Below, piece after piece: positions 9,504 through 19,275 of a stretch of DNA of 58,280 bases. The notes beneath the pieces are model-generated. The model was not told the origin of the DNA, made no database searches, and worked only from the letters and a program-made list of their open reading frames with translations. Position numbers and translations under genes: made by a program. Positions within the stretch are counted from its first letter, which is position 1; every line of letters starts with the position of its first letter. The stretch is taken from the NCBI GenBank assembly GCA_017114885.1, contig WNLJ01000032.1, positions 1 to 58,280 of the forward strand, in the 5' to 3' direction. Source of the DNA: Neisseriaceae bacterium PsAf (lineage in GTDB: Bacteria > Pseudomonadota > Gammaproteobacteria > Burkholderiales > Neisseriaceae).

Positions 9504-10577
9504 ATGCGTAGGGTAGATATAAAAAATATTGATGATACTAAAATTAAACAAATAAAAGAGTTGTTGCCACCTATTGTTTTGTTGTATGAGTTGCCTATAA
9601 ATCAAGAAATTTCTGATGTTGTTCATTCTACCAGAACCCAAATATCAGATATCATTCATGGGCGAGATAATCGTTTGTTGGTCATTACGGGCCCTTGCTC
9701 GATACATGATACTAAATCCGCACTTGATTATGCCAATAGACTGGTTAGGTTAAAGGAAAAATATCAAGACGAATTATTAATAGTTATGAGGGTTTATTTT
9801 GAAAAACCAAGAACAACAGTTGGATGGAAAGGGTTGATTAATGATCCTAATTTAGATGAAACATTTGATATTAATGCAGGATTACACATTGCTAGAGATT
9901 TACTCTTACAGATTAATGAGCTAGGGATTCCTGCAGCAACAGAATTTTTAGATATGATTACTCCTCAATACTACGCTGATTTAATCAGTTGGGGGGCAAT
10001 TGGAGCAAGAACGACTGAGAGCCAAGTACACCGACAACTAGCATCAGGTCTATCCTGCCCCGTTGGGTTTAAAAATGGCACGGATGGTAATTTAAAAAAT
10101 GCAATTGATGCCATTGGTGCTGCTGAAAATCCACATCATTTTTTATCCGTTACTAAGAATGGCCATTCTGCAATTGTTGAAACAGCGGGCAATCCTGACT
10201 GTCATGTAATTTTAAGAGGTGGGAAAGAACCTAATTATTATGCTAAAGATGTACAAGCAGCAGTAGAACAACTTAAAAAGGCAGGGCGGCCTCATAAAAT
10301 TATGGTTGATTTTAGTCATGCTAATAGTTCAAAAGACTATCGAAAACAAATGAATGTAGCTCAAGATGTAGCACAACAAATTAATGCTGGCCAAGATGAC
10401 ATTATGGGAGTGATGATAGAAAGTCACTTGGTAGAAGGGCGACAAGATTTTGTAGTGGGGCAAGAGTTGGCTTACGGTCAAAGTATCACTGATAGCTGTA
10501 TTGGCTGGGATGAAACAGAAGAAATGTTGGATTTATTATCACATGCGAGTGCGAATAAAATTTCTCGGTTAAATTAA
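9504..10577 (+). CDS. aroG: 3-deoxy-7-phosphoheptulonate synthase (class I, AroG-like)
   Basis: A 357-residue DAHP synthase that joins phosphoenolpyruvate and erythrose 4-phosphate in the first step of the shikimate pathway. The class I AroFGH signature runs through the protein: GPCSIHD near residue 63, EKPRTTVGWKGLINDP, WGAIGARTTESQVHR, GFKNGTDG, and FSHANSSK. It most resembles the phenylalanine-sensitive AroG type (N-terminal RIKEIKELLPP-like region), but feedback specificity is inferred. AAGGGA precedes the ATG. It follows lnt by 11 bases and could be read from the ybeY operon. Confidence 0.94.
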   Translation: MRRVDIKNIDDTKIKQIKELLPPIVLLYELPINQEISDVVHSTRTQISDIIHGRDNRLLVITGPCSIHDTKSALDYANRLVRLKEKYQDELLIVMRVYFEKPRTTVGWKGLINDPNLDETFDINAGLHIARDLLLQINELGIPAATEFLDMITPQYYADLISWGAIGARTTESQVHRQLASGLSCPVGFKNGTDGNLKNAIDAIGAAENPHHFLSVTKNGHSAIVETAGNPDCHVILRGGKEPNYYAKDVQAAVEQLKKAGRPHKIMVDFSHANSSKDYRKQMNVAQDVAQQINAGQDDIMGVMIESHLVEGRQDFVVGQELAYGQSITDSCIGWDETEEMLDLLSHASANKISRLN

Positions 10578-10586
10578 AATATGATT

Positions 10587-10630
10587 AACCAATAAAAAAA
10601 GGAAGCAGCTGCTTCCTTTTTTTATTGGTT
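10587..10630. terminator. 44-bp perfect palindrome, bidirectional terminator
   Basis: Bases 10587-10630 are fully self-complementary with 22-bp arms and no loop in DNA form. The core GGAAGCAGCTGCTTCC is flanked by A7 and T7. It serves aroG (+) and pilC (-), and its right end overlaps the pilC stop codon. Confidence 0.92.
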
Positions 10631-13600
10631 AAAATAACTCACGAGAGTTTAGTTTTCTGATTCTGATGTAGTTTGGTTCAGCAACAGAAATAACATAGTA
10701 CTCTCCAGTGGTACTTGTAACAACCAAAGATCCCTCGTCGTATTGTTTCATGCGGGTAATGCCTGAGTCTTCCCAGCCACTATTGAATTGACCTGAACGG
10801 TTGGTTAAACCATCTTGACCAAGGGTTGCAAAAGCAAGTTCAGATGGAACACCATCGAATTTAAAACCAGAAATAAAGGTAACATTTTCTTTATAGCGAT
10901 CTTCTATTGGATTTAAATTCATCATATTCCTTTTTAAGCGACCACCTGTTCTCGGGTTAATGCCCAGTAAGTAACCATCACTACTGCTGGCAATAGGATT
11001 GGTACAGCTATTACTACTGTAATTAATAGAACTAGAATTCTTACTCTTATATGATCTTGTGGTAAAAAAGACTGAGTTGCCAGTTAGTTTTCCTGAGCGA
11101 GTAACCCTTTCCCCGATATCATTAGTTAAATCAATATACCAACCTTTATATTGAGGGGTCATTTTTTTATCACTTAATGTGACTACTGTTTTGGTTTCTC
11201 CTTTAAAGTCTCCCATGTTTTTAGTCATGGTTTGATTGAGTAAGTTACGACGAGTACTCGCCTTTACAGAAGTATCATCGAGATCATCATAAATTCCATA
11301 AATAGCTTGAGTTTCTGTATTAATAGTGGATTTATTTTTGAGTAAATCATCATCAAATAAATCGCTGCCGGTACCAAACATAACCACATATTTTGAGCCA
11401 GTTCCGTCTAGTTTATAGACAATAGGAGCAGTTGTAATAGGTTGTGTGGCGCTTGTTGCTTTGTAAATCATCTTGGCATCCCAGTTACTTGGGCTACTTT
11501 TTCTCAAGTCAAAACGATAGAGATTACCATCATAATCGCCAGCATAGACAATATCAGCAATACCATCATCATCTATATCAACCACAGCTGGTGGGGATAG
11601 ACTTTGCCGTTCACTTGCTTTAGATTTGTTTCCTGTTTTTATTTTAGCAATTAATTTTCCTCGGTTAGATTGATTTTCTGTTGATGAAGCCCTTTTAGTT
11701 CCATCCGGTTCAACTCCTTCTGTTTTTGTAATACCCAAAGCATCAAAAATATAGAGAGTAGGCTCTTTATCGTTTGAGAAGAATCCATCATGAGTAATAA
11801 CGGCATAGCGAATTTCACCATTATTTTGAGGTTTCATTTGGTTAAGTTCATTATTCATTTCCCGATTAATAGCTACATTAGCTAATACGGGTGTTCCTAC
11901 GATGTAACCCAAACTTAGGTGAGCTTGTTTTGATTGGCTATCATTTTTACTCGCGCCATATTTATCCGAGCCACTTTCCCATAATGGAACTTCTTTTTGC
12001 CAGTAGGCTTGATCACTATTTGAGAGGGCGATTGGATTACCAGATTCATGACCAATGCCACCAAGAGTTAATGCGTATAAACCTCGGCCTCCTTGACCAT
12101 AAGAGCCCACCATAAATAATTGTGCTGGTGTGTTTTTACAAGTAAAAGCTTTTCCTTCATCGCAATTTTTTTTCATGGTACCCATGTAGGCAATACCACC
12201 ATTATTAAAATATTGATGAGGATGCTGTTGGTGTTTGCCATAACCGGGGTGTGTAATATTCGATAATTGAGACCAAATAGTTGTATTATTCCCTCTTTTT
12301 GCTGCGGCTGGTAGATAATCTAATATCATTTGATAAGGCTCGTTATCGTTACCTGCTTTTTTGAAAATATGCACCATGCCATCATTAGCAGCTGTAACAA
12401 TAAAAGTAGTGTAAGGATCTGAACTACGATTTCGAGAAGTGGGATTTTCATCTATAGCTAAAATAGGTGAATTCAAAATATCACCTAGCATTCTATCAGC
12501 ACAGTTTGGCTCTTTGTCTTGACAGCGATCACGCAGATTAGTATTAAATTTTTTGTTAATTTCTTTATCAGACATGTTTGAAGGACGAATCAACCATTGA
12601 TTAAAAGCTGAATCCCCTTTTAAAAATTCAGGTCTGGTTTCTCCTGTTGATACCAAAACTCTTCTTGAGGATTGTATTCCTGCACCTCCGGCATTACCTG
12701 TGCCAATATTATTATTACTAACGCTGCCATAGTTAGGTGCTACATAATTATTTAAATCGGCAGTAAAGTCATTGCTATTTTGATTAAGTTTGTAGAAGCG
12801 TAAACTACTGGACCAATTTTTAGTGTTTAAATATGCAGACACCCCTAAAGTTGGATTCATCTGAGAAAGTACAGTGGAACTAGCACTTGAAAGGTTCTCT
12901 TGACTGATTCCCACGATAGACTCTTTAACTACTTTCTTTACTTCATCGACACTGGATAGCCCACCAAAATAACCTTTATTGCCAATTCTTACTAAATAAG
13001 AAGCGGCGTTTCGTAAATAATCGGGATTGGCCACTATATCATTTAAGCCGTTGACAAAAACACCGAGAATAGTAGTTAGTATCTTGCTAGGACTATCTTC
13101 AGGTAGGTCGTCAGAGGTATCAATTGCAGCAGTATTAACGGTAATTGTAGTAATGTTTTGGAAAGGGAAATCTTCATCGTCCCAACTTTTTCCTTCAGTA
13201 TCGGTGCCATCTTTTTCTGTCTTCAAATCAGTTTCGTCAAAAAGAGTGCTTAAAAACGCCAAACCGTGTTTTCTATATTGAGTAATGGGGTTATTCCATT
13301 GTTGAAAACTTAAATTAGCCCCATTTTTATTATAAATATTTTTTCGTACCAAAGTATCATCGGAAGGAACTTGTAATCCATTTAAATCAGGGATAGGTAG
13401 ATAACGTTTGGCATCGATGCCTGCTGCCTCAGCAGGAGCGGTAATTAAACTGATAAATCTAGATAACCAGCCGCTTGAATTGCTAACTCCTAAACTACCA
13501 GGTGCCACTACGCCAGAGGACAACACAATAACAAAAGTAGGTTGGCAACGATATTGTATTGCATCTGTAAAAAGAGGTTCGTATTCTCGTACGGGCCCAA

Positions 13601-14483
13601 CAATACGAACAATATCATTTAAAAAAGCCCTGATAGCGGAAGCAACAGTTCCTATACCTGGTAGATTGTTAACTATAGGATTATCAAACACATTCTCAAA
13701 TAATGAAATGATCCTATTAATATTTACTAAACCACCACCGTCATTACTAGTAGGTCTTTTCATAAAAGAGTTAGCTGGGGTTAATCCTCTTATCTCTCTG
13801 GTGATTTCATAGTATCGCCGAGTAATTGTTGGCAAGCCTATTGGGATAATACCATTAGCCGTTGATAAAGTGAGAGAGTTAAGTACTTCAGGTAAGTTAA
13901 TAGATAAATCATTCAATTTTACTTCTTGGGTGAGTTTTTGAGAGTTCAGTGTTATATTTAAACTTGTATCTCTTGAAGCAGGTATGCATGTAGGGATAAT
14001 AGGGGCAATAAGTGCAGCTAGAGAGCTGAAAAGACCAGGTAATGCGGCAATGATAGCTAATCCACCAGTTGCGATAGAACTACTGATGGCTCCTACTATT
14101 AAAGCGATAGCTGGAGGCCCTATAGCAACTAATCTGGTTGAAATACAAATTAGAAATCGTGTAGGGAGTTCGAAACCAATAAAAGGGTGGGAGTCCGCAT
14201 AAAGATAAGCTAAGCCAACTCTCATGCTTGAAATCATATCAGGATCCGTTACGATACCAGTGATGATTGCTTGTGACTCTGCAGGGATTGTAAAAGTTGA
14301 GTTATCTACTAAAAAAATCAGATTAGATTTGATGCTAGGGCTCATTAAAGAAGCATACTCAAAGGGGGTTGAAGCAAATTTATAGTCATAATCTTCGCCA
14401 GCTGCATAGACTGCTCCACTCATCATTAGTGGCATTGCCACGAGAAGAGACTGAGAGAGTTTCTTTAATTTCTTTGCTATCAT
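10629..14483 (-). CDS. pilC: PilC/PilY1-family type IV pilus tip adhesin
   Basis: A 1284-residue secreted protein starting with a signal peptide (MIAKKLKKLSQSLLVAMP, cleavage after VYAA). The variable N-terminal half (about 30-600) contains hydrophobic stretches and SNLIFLVDNS, which only loosely resembles a von Willebrand A strand. The C-terminal half is the conserved PilY1/PilC beta-propeller, with ILAIDENPTSRNRSSDPYTTFIVTAANDGMVHIF and an EF-hand-like calcium loop DIDDDGIADIVYAGD near residue 970. Family members sit at the pilus tip, promote adhesion and counteract PilT-driven retraction. There is no homopolymer tract in the signal sequence, unlike the phase-variable pilC of Neisseria. It stands alone; the pilus motor genes are elsewhere in the window. 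Confidence 0.88.
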   Translation of the reverse strand: MIAKKLKKLSQSLLVAMPLMMSGAVYAAGEDYDYKFASTPFEYASLMSPSIKSNLIFLVDNSTFTIPAESQAIITGIVTDPDMISSMRVGLAYLYADSHPFIGFELPTRFLICISTRLVAIGPPAIALIVGAISSSIATGGLAIIAALPGLFSSLAALIAPIIPTCIPASRDTSLNITLNSQKLTQEVKLNDLSINLPEVLNSLTLSTANGIIPIGLPTITRRYYEITREIRGLTPANSFMKRPTSNDGGGLVNINRIISLFENVFDNPIVNNLPGIGTVASAIRAFLNDIVRIVGPVREYEPLFTDAIQYRCQPTFVIVLSSGVVAPGSLGVSNSSGWLSRFISLITAPAEAAGIDAKRYLPIPDLNGLQVPSDDTLVRKNIYNKNGANLSFQQWNNPITQYRKHGLAFLSTLFDETDLKTEKDGTDTEGKSWDDEDFPFQNITTITVNTAAIDTSDDLPEDSPSKILTTILGVFVNGLNDIVANPDYLRNAASYLVRIGNKGYFGGLSSVDEVKKVVKESIVGISQENLSSASSTVLSQMNPTLGVSAYLNTKNWSSSLRFYKLNQNSNDFTADLNNYVAPNYGSVSNNNIGTGNAGGAGIQSSRRVLVSTGETRPEFLKGDSAFNQWLIRPSNMSDKEINKKFNTNLRDRCQDKEPNCADRMLGDILNSPILAIDENPTSRNRSSDPYTTFIVTAANDGMVHIFKKAGNDNEPYQMILDYLPAAAKRGNNTTIWSQLSNITHPGYGKHQQHPHQYFNNGGIAYMGTMKKNCDEGKAFTCKNTPAQLFMVGSYGQGGRGLYALTLGGIGHESGNPIALSNSDQAYWQKEVPLWESGSDKYGASKNDSQSKQAHLSLGYIVGTPVLANVAINREMNNELNQMKPQNNGEIRYAVITHDGFFSNDKEPTLYIFDALGITKTEGVEPDGTKRASSTENQSNRGKLIAKIKTGNKSKASERQSLSPPAVVDIDDDGIADIVYAGDYDGNLYRFDLRKSSPSNWDAKMIYKATSATQPITTAPIVYKLDGTGSKYVVMFGTGSDLFDDDLLKNKSTINTETQAIYGIYDDLDDTSVKASTRRNLLNQTMTKNMGDFKGETKTVVTLSDKKMTPQYKGWYIDLTNDIGERVTRSGKLTGNSVFFTTRSYKSKNSSSINYSSNSCTNPIASSSDGYLLGINPRTGGRLKRNMMNLNPIEDRYKENVTFISGFKFDGVPSELAFATLGQDGLTNRSGQFNSGWEDSGITRMKQYDEGSLVVTSTTGEYYVISVAEPNYIRIRKLNSRELF

Positions 14484-14637
14484 ATGTTTGTAACCCTTTT
14501 AACTCTGGTTTTAAATCCGCCTTCAGTGTATCATTTAATAGTTATTTTGATTTAACTTCAATAAAGTTAAACATTCGGTCGTTAACAAAGGATATTCGGT
14601 TTACCTAGATATTTTATTAAATTATTAAGGGCAAAAG

Positions 14638-15084
14638 ATGAGGCACTTAGCATTATATATAATAGGATTTATATTTTTAGAAGCTATTTCAATTGCAATG
14701 CTTTCTTCAACTATTGGTTGGGTATGGACACTAATTGTTATTGTGGTCTTTTTCTTGATTGGTAGTTTTATGTTTAAAAAACAAGGCGCAAATTTACAAA
14801 AAATGCTGGACAGTTTGCAAAATGACGAATTGGGCCAGACCTGGTATGAAAAAGTAGGTCCTATACGTTATAGTTTGGCTGCTTTATTATTTATATCACC
14901 AGGTATTTTTAGTGACATCATAGGGGGTGTTTTGTTATTGCCTGTTGCAAAAAATCAAGGACAAAATCATACAAAACCACGTAATCCTTTTAGTAAAACA
15001 AAACCGTACCAACATAATCAACCAGAGGAAAATATCATTGAAGGTGAATTTCGAGAAGTGACTAAAGAAAAAAAAGAAGAGTAG
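14638..15084 (+). CDS. fxsA: FxsA-family membrane protein
   Basis: A 148-residue protein with the FxsA core: membrane helices LYIIGFIFLEAISIAMLSSTIGW and WTLIVIVVFFLIGSFMF, then QKMLDSL and a third hydrophobic segment LAALLFISPGIFSDIIGGVLLLP. The charged C-terminus ends in the conserved IIEGEF motif. In E. coli FxsA suppresses F-plasmid exclusion of phage T7; its normal role is unknown. AAGGGC precedes the ATG. It faces metE with a shared terminator between. Confidence 0.88.
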   Translation: MRHLALYIIGFIFLEAISIAMLSSTIGWVWTLIVIVVFFLIGSFMFKKQGANLQKMLDSLQNDELGQTWYEKVGPIRYSLAALLFISPGIFSDIIGGVLLLPVAKNQGQNHTKPRNPFSKTKPYQHNQPEENIIEGEFREVTKEKKEE

Positions 15085-15100
15085 AAACTCTTCTTTTTTT
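15069..15100. terminator. Bidirectional terminator between fxsA and metE
   Basis: A perfect 14-bp stem (15069-15082 with 15087-15100) with a 4-base loop; A7 and T7 form the outer parts. It overlaps the fxsA stop and lies 11 bases from the metE stop. Confidence 0.92.
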
Positions 15101-15111
15101 ACAATTAAAAA

Positions 15112-17379
15112 TTATAGTTGCTTTCTGAATTTTTTGGCTTCATCTACCATGATTTTTAAAGCCGCATTGGTTTCTTCCCAACCGCGAGTTTTAAGGCCAC
15201 AGTCAGGGTTAATCCATAAACGTCTAGCAGGAATAACTTCAAGAGCTTTTTGGATTAAGTGATGGATCTCATCATTAGTAGGAACTCTAGGGCTGTGGAT
15301 ATCATAAACACCAGGACCGATATCATTTGGATATTTAAATTTCACAAAGGCGTCTAATAATTCCATATCAGAGCGTGAGGTTTCGATGGTAATGACATCT
15401 GCATCCATGGCGGCAATCGCCGGTAAAATATCATTAAATTCAGAATAGCACATGTGTGTATGAATCTGGGTTTCATCTTGAACATTACCATATGATAATC
15501 TAAAAGATTGACTTGCCCAGTCCAAATAGGCATCCCAATCTTGACGTTTCAAAGGTAAGCCTTCTCTATAGGCGGGTTCATCAATTTGAATAACTTTAAT
15601 CCCTGCTTTTTCTAAATCTAGTACTTCATCATTTAGAGCAAGTGCGATTTGTTTGGCTACCTCTGAGCGTTCGATATCGTTTCTAACAAAACTCCACTGC
15701 AACATGGTGACGGGTCCTGTCAACATGCCTTTCATTGGGTGAGAAGTTAAGCTTTGAGCGTAACGAGACCATTCTACAGTCATTGGTTTTGGGCGTACAA
15801 CATCACCATAGATAATAGGAGGTTTAACACAGCGACTGCCGTAACTTTGGACCCAACCAAATTGTGTAAAAGCATAGCCATCTAGTTGCTCACCAAAATA
15901 TTCAACCATATCATTACGTTCAGGTTCTCCATGTACAAGAACGTCCAAGTCTAATTTTTCTTGTGCTTTAACAACGAACTCTATTTCTTTTTTCATAGCA
16001 GCTATATAATCTGCTTGCGATAACTCACCTTTTTTAAATTGAGCTCTAGCTTGTCGAATCTCTTTGGTTTGTGGAAATGAGCCAATAGTTGTGGTTGGTA
16101 ATAAAGGAAGATTTAATACTTTTTGCTGCGCATCAAAGCGATCTAGAAATGGGCTTTTTCTTCTATCTGCATCAGAAGTTAAATTTTGTAATCTAGATTT
16201 AACTTCTTGTTTATGAATGCGCTTGCTATTTTTTCTACTGTCTGCAGCTTTATCTGACTGTTCAAATGCTTCTTTTACAGCCTCTTTTCCATGTGCTAAA
16301 GCTTGTTTTAGAATTCCTAATTCTTGTACTTTTTGCGCACTAAAAGCCAACCATTCTTTTAACTCATCATCTAGTTTTTCTTCAACTGATAAATCTTGTG
16401 GTGTGTGTAATAAAGAGCAGCTAGTTGAAAGCCACAACTGATTGCCTAATTTTTCTTGAATAGGTTTTAAAAAGTCATAAATTTTGGATAAATCAGCTTT
16501 CCAAACATTTCTACCATCGATGACACCAAGAGACAAGACTTTATTACTTGGCCAGTTATTTAAAAATGAATCAATTTGCTCAGGGGCTCTAATTAAATCG
16601 ATATGTAAGCCATGAATAGGCAATGATTTTAATAAATCAGCATGTTCTGCAACGGAATCAAAATAAGTACCAATAATTAGTTTGGCAGAAGTGTTGGCTA
16701 GTGCTTTATAAGTAGGCTCAAACGATTGAATCCACTTGTCTTCTAAGTCTACAGCTAAAATAGGCTCATCAATATGTATCCAAGAAGCACCTTCGGCAAT
16801 GAGTTCTCTTAAAATTTGTTCATAAGTTTCAATTAATTTAGGCAATAATGTCAAACGATCAAAAGATTCACCTTTGGCTTTGCCTAGCCAAAGTAAAGAA
16901 AGAGGTCCAATGATTGTGGGCTTGAAATCATAACCTTCTTCTTTGGCTTCTTTAATTTGACGAATTAGTTCAGTTGTCACAGGTTGGAATTGTGTGTCAG
17001 ATTTCCATTCTGGAACGAGATAGTGATAGTTTGTATCAAACCATTTGGTCATTTCAATCGCAGGTTGATTCTTATTTCCTCTGGCTAATTCTGAATATTG
17101 TTGTAAATTAAGTTGAGTAACGTCAAAACCAAAACGTTCAGGAATAGCACCTACCAGTATTTGAGCATCCAATACATGATCGTAATAGCTGAAATCACCT
17201 ACAGGCACAAGGTTGATTTTCGCTTGTTTTTGTAATGCTCTGTTTTTTTGACGGATTTCTTTAGCAACTTGGAAAACTTCTGTTTCAGAAATTTCACCTT
17301 TCCAAAATTTTTCAATGCTGAATTTTAATTCTCTTTTAGCTCCCACTCTAGGAAAACCAGTGATATGAGTTGTATTCAT
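15112..17379 (-). CDS. metE: Cobalamin-independent methionine synthase
   Basis: A 755-residue cytoplasmic enzyme transferring a methyl group from methyltetrahydrofolate triglutamate to homocysteine. Two barrel halves are visible; the N-terminal half opens [23 protein letters not shown]. Zinc ligands lie in the C-terminal half: His and Cys in [11 protein letters not shown], Glu in ITIETSRSD, and Cys in [11 protein letters not shown]. The length is that of the family. It is transcribed away from metR across a 114-base gap holding three MetR-type boxes, so it is almost certainly under MetR and homocysteine control. As the sole methionine synthase here it would give B12-independent methionine synthesis. 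Confidence 0.97.
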   Translation of the reverse strand: MNTTHITGFPRVGAKRELKFSIEKFWKGEISETEVFQVAKEIRQKNRALQKQAKINLVPVGDFSYYDHVLDAQILVGAIPERFGFDVTQLNLQQYSELARGNKNQPAIEMTKWFDTNYHYLVPEWKSDTQFQPVTTELIRQIKEAKEEGYDFKPTIIGPLSLLWLGKAKGESFDRLTLLPKLIETYEQILRELIAEGASWIHIDEPILAVDLEDKWIQSFEPTYKALANTSAKLIIGTYFDSVAEHADLLKSLPIHGLHIDLIRAPEQIDSFLNNWPSNKVLSLGVIDGRNVWKADLSKIYDFLKPIQEKLGNQLWLSTSCSLLHTPQDLSVEEKLDDELKEWLAFSAQKVQELGILKQALAHGKEAVKEAFEQSDKAADSRKNSKRIHKQEVKSRLQNLTSDADRRKSPFLDRFDAQQKVLNLPLLPTTTIGSFPQTKEIRQARAQFKKGELSQADYIAAMKKEIEFVVKAQEKLDLDVLVHGEPERNDMVEYFGEQLDGYAFTQFGWVQSYGSRCVKPPIIYGDVVRPKPMTVEWSRYAQSLTSHPMKGMLTGPVTMLQWSFVRNDIERSEVAKQIALALNDEVLDLEKAGIKVIQIDEPAYREGLPLKRQDWDAYLDWASQSFRLSYGNVQDETQIHTHMCYSEFNDILPAIAAMDADVITIETSRSDMELLDAFVKFKYPNDIGPGVYDIHSPRVPTNDEIHHLIQKALEVIPARRLWINPDCGLKTRGWEETNAALKIMVDEAKKFRKQL

Positions 17380-17430
17380 AGTGACCCCATTTAATAAAAT
17401 ATATAACTTACGATTAATACCTTGCTATGA

Positions 17431-17443
17431 TGAACCAAAATCA
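17431..17443. promoter_or_regulatory. MetR-type box 1 (metE-proximal)
   Basis: TGAACCAAAATCA matches the E. coli MetR consensus TGAANNNNNTTCA except for one base. It lies 51 bases before the metE start. Confidence 0.6.
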
Positions 17444-17447
17444 ATTA

Positions 17448-17460
17448 TGATGCAAATTCA
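17448..17460. promoter_or_regulatory. MetR-type box 2 (middle)
   Basis: TGATGCAAATTCA matches the MetR consensus except for one base. It starts 17 bases after box 1, close to two helical turns, so dimers could bind side by side. Confidence 0.6.
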
Positions 17461-17478
17461 TAATTTTAAAATAAGATA

Positions 17479-17491
17479 TGAAAAAAATTCA
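17479..17491. promoter_or_regulatory. MetR-type box 3 (abutting metR start)
   Basis: The sequence TGAA-A5-TTCA is a perfect match to TGAANNNNNTTCA. It ends two bases before the metR ATG, a position expected to block metR expression when occupied, giving autorepression. Confidence 0.65.
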
Positions 17492-17493
17492 TA

Positions 17494-18420
17494 ATGAGTT
17501 CAAAACTAGAAATTAAGCATTTAAAAACGATTAAAGCGATTCATGAAACGGGTAGTTTAACCAGAGCAGCAGAAAGGTTGTTTACCACGCAATCTGCCTT
17601 ATCACATCAGATTAAAGCATTAGAAAGTTATTTTGATTTATCCTTATTTGAACGAAAAAAACAACCGATACAATTGAACCAGTTTGGTTATCAATTATTA
17701 AAATTAGCAGATGAAATTTTACCGCTTGTGAATGCGGTCGAAACGGAGTTAATGCATCAAAAAACTCAAGACACAGGGGAGATGAGAATTGCGGTAGAGT
17801 GTCACACTTGTTATGACTGGTTAATTCCAGCTATGGATGATTTTAGAAGTTATTGGCCTCACGTTGAATTGGATATTGTGTCAGGCTTTCAAACGGATCC
17901 TATTGGGTTATTATTATCAAATCGAGCAGATGTCGCTATTCTTTCTAAACCAGAACCCAACACTGATATTCGATATGAACCTTTGTTTGCCTATGAAATG
18001 GTGGCAATTTTAGCAAAAAATCATGCTCTTGCGGAAAAGCCTTTTTTAGAGGCGAAAGATTTTAAAGATGAAACATTAATCACTTATCCGGTAGAGGATG
18101 ATATGTTGGATTTACTTCGCAAAGTGTTAATTCCAGAAAACATTTTTCCACATCGAAGATATAGTGAATTAACGATTGCTATAGTGCAGTTAGTTGCCAG
18201 TGGTCGGGGCGTAGCTGCGTTACCTTACTGGGCAGTTTTGCCTTATTTAGAAAAAGGGTATGTTATAGCGAAACCCATTGGAGAACAAGGTTTAAGTAGT
18301 GAACTTTATCTGGCTATTCGCCAAAATGATACGAGTAAAAACTATTTATCAGAGTTTTCTAAAATTATTAAATCAAGAAGTTTCAAGGAATTACCGGGAC
18401 TAAGTCGGTTAAGCATGTGA
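17494..18420 (+). CDS. metR: LysR-family regulator MetR
   Basis: A 308-residue LysR-type regulator: winged helix-turn-helix at residues 4-62 (HLKTIKAIHETGSLTRAAERLFTTQSALSHQIKALE) and a substrate-binding domain at about 90-300. In this family homocysteine is the co-inducer and metE the main target; the divergent arrangement with metE makes the assignment strong. AVECHTCYDWLIPAMDDFR is typical of MetR. No clear Shine-Dalgarno sequence is seen; a perfect MetR box occupies the place instead. It converges on the rluF-like gene with one base between stops. Confidence 0.93.
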   Translation: MSSKLEIKHLKTIKAIHETGSLTRAAERLFTTQSALSHQIKALESYFDLSLFERKKQPIQLNQFGYQLLKLADEILPLVNAVETELMHQKTQDTGEMRIAVECHTCYDWLIPAMDDFRSYWPHVELDIVSGFQTDPIGLLLSNRADVAILSKPEPNTDIRYEPLFAYEMVAILAKNHALAEKPFLEAKDFKDETLITYPVEDDMLDLLRKVLIPENIFPHRRYSELTIAIVQLVASGRGVAALPYWAVLPYLEKGYVIAKPIGEQGLSSELYLAIRQNDTSKNYLSEFSKIIKSRSFKELPGLSRLSM

Positions 18421-18421
18421 T

Positions 18422-19156
18422 TTAAAAACGTTCATTAGAGTCTAGGATGCGCCACTTTCCAAGAGGTAAGTTGGAGAGTCTAATATTGCCTATTCTCACT
18501 CTTTTTAATTGAACTACTTTTAATCCGACTAATTCACACATGCGACGAATTTGTCTTTTTTTGCCTTGTTTGAGAATAAATTTAAGTTGATTTTCATTTT
18601 GCCAAGAAACTTTCGCTGGCAGCAGTAATTCTCCGTCTAGAGACAAGCCATGGTTAAGCAAAGCTAATCCTTTTGGATCTAATGTGCCAGATACGCGTAC
18701 TAAATATTCTTTTTCAATATCACTATCATAATTGATAATTTGTTTTGCGATTCGACCGTCTTGGGTAAGAATTAATAAACCTGTTGAATCAATATCTAAT
18801 CGTCCTGCAGGTGCTAATCCTCTGATATGTTGAGGGATAGCTTTATATTGAGAGTTATTTTGATGCCAGTAATTTTTAGGAATAATCAATTCTTGAGCAG
18901 AGCGATAATTTTTTTCAGGTTGAGCACTAACATAGCCCACGGGTTTATGTAATAACACAGTAATTTTCTGATTCTGCTGTTGTTTAAGTTTTTTGGGGAG
19001 CTCGATTTTATCTTGTGGTGTGACCTTTTGTCCTAGGGTAGCGGGTTGTCCATTTACTTTTACCCATCCTTTGCTAATATAGTCATCGGCCTCCCTTCTC
19101 GAGCAAATGCCGAGTTCTGACATGCGTTTACTTAATCGAACTAATTCCTCGCTCAT
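18422..19156 (-). CDS. rluF: RluF/RluB-type rRNA pseudouridine synthase
   Basis: A 244-residue RsuA-family enzyme. An S4 RNA-binding domain at residues 5-55 ([30 protein letters not shown]) is followed by the catalytic domain with the nucleophilic Asp in [11 protein letters not shown] and the closing motif [19 protein letters not shown]. The ARLDIDS-type context and the LPLGKWR tail suggest the RluF subgroup, which modifies U2604 of 23S rRNA in E. coli; RluB is possible. Members of this group are often longer through a basic tail that is missing here. Confidence 0.82.
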   Translation of the reverse strand: MSEELVRLSKRMSELGICSRREADDYISKGWVKVNGQPATLGQKVTPQDKIELPKKLKQQQNQKITVLLHKPVGYVSAQPEKNYRSAQELIIPKNYWHQNNSQYKAIPQHIRGLAPAGRLDIDSTGLLILTQDGRIAKQIINYDSDIEKEYLVRVSGTLDPKGLALLNHGLSLDGELLLPAKVSWQNENQLKFILKQGKKRQIRRMCELVGLKVVQLKRVRIGNIRLSNLPLGKWRILDSNERF

Positions 19157-19275
19157 TATTTAATTCTTTAATGTTTTACGTGATGAATTTATTGTATCAT
19201 CAATCCCAAGGTGTAAATGCTATAAATCTATCAAAAAATGTAATGATATATAGAATCTAATTATAGGATTATTAA

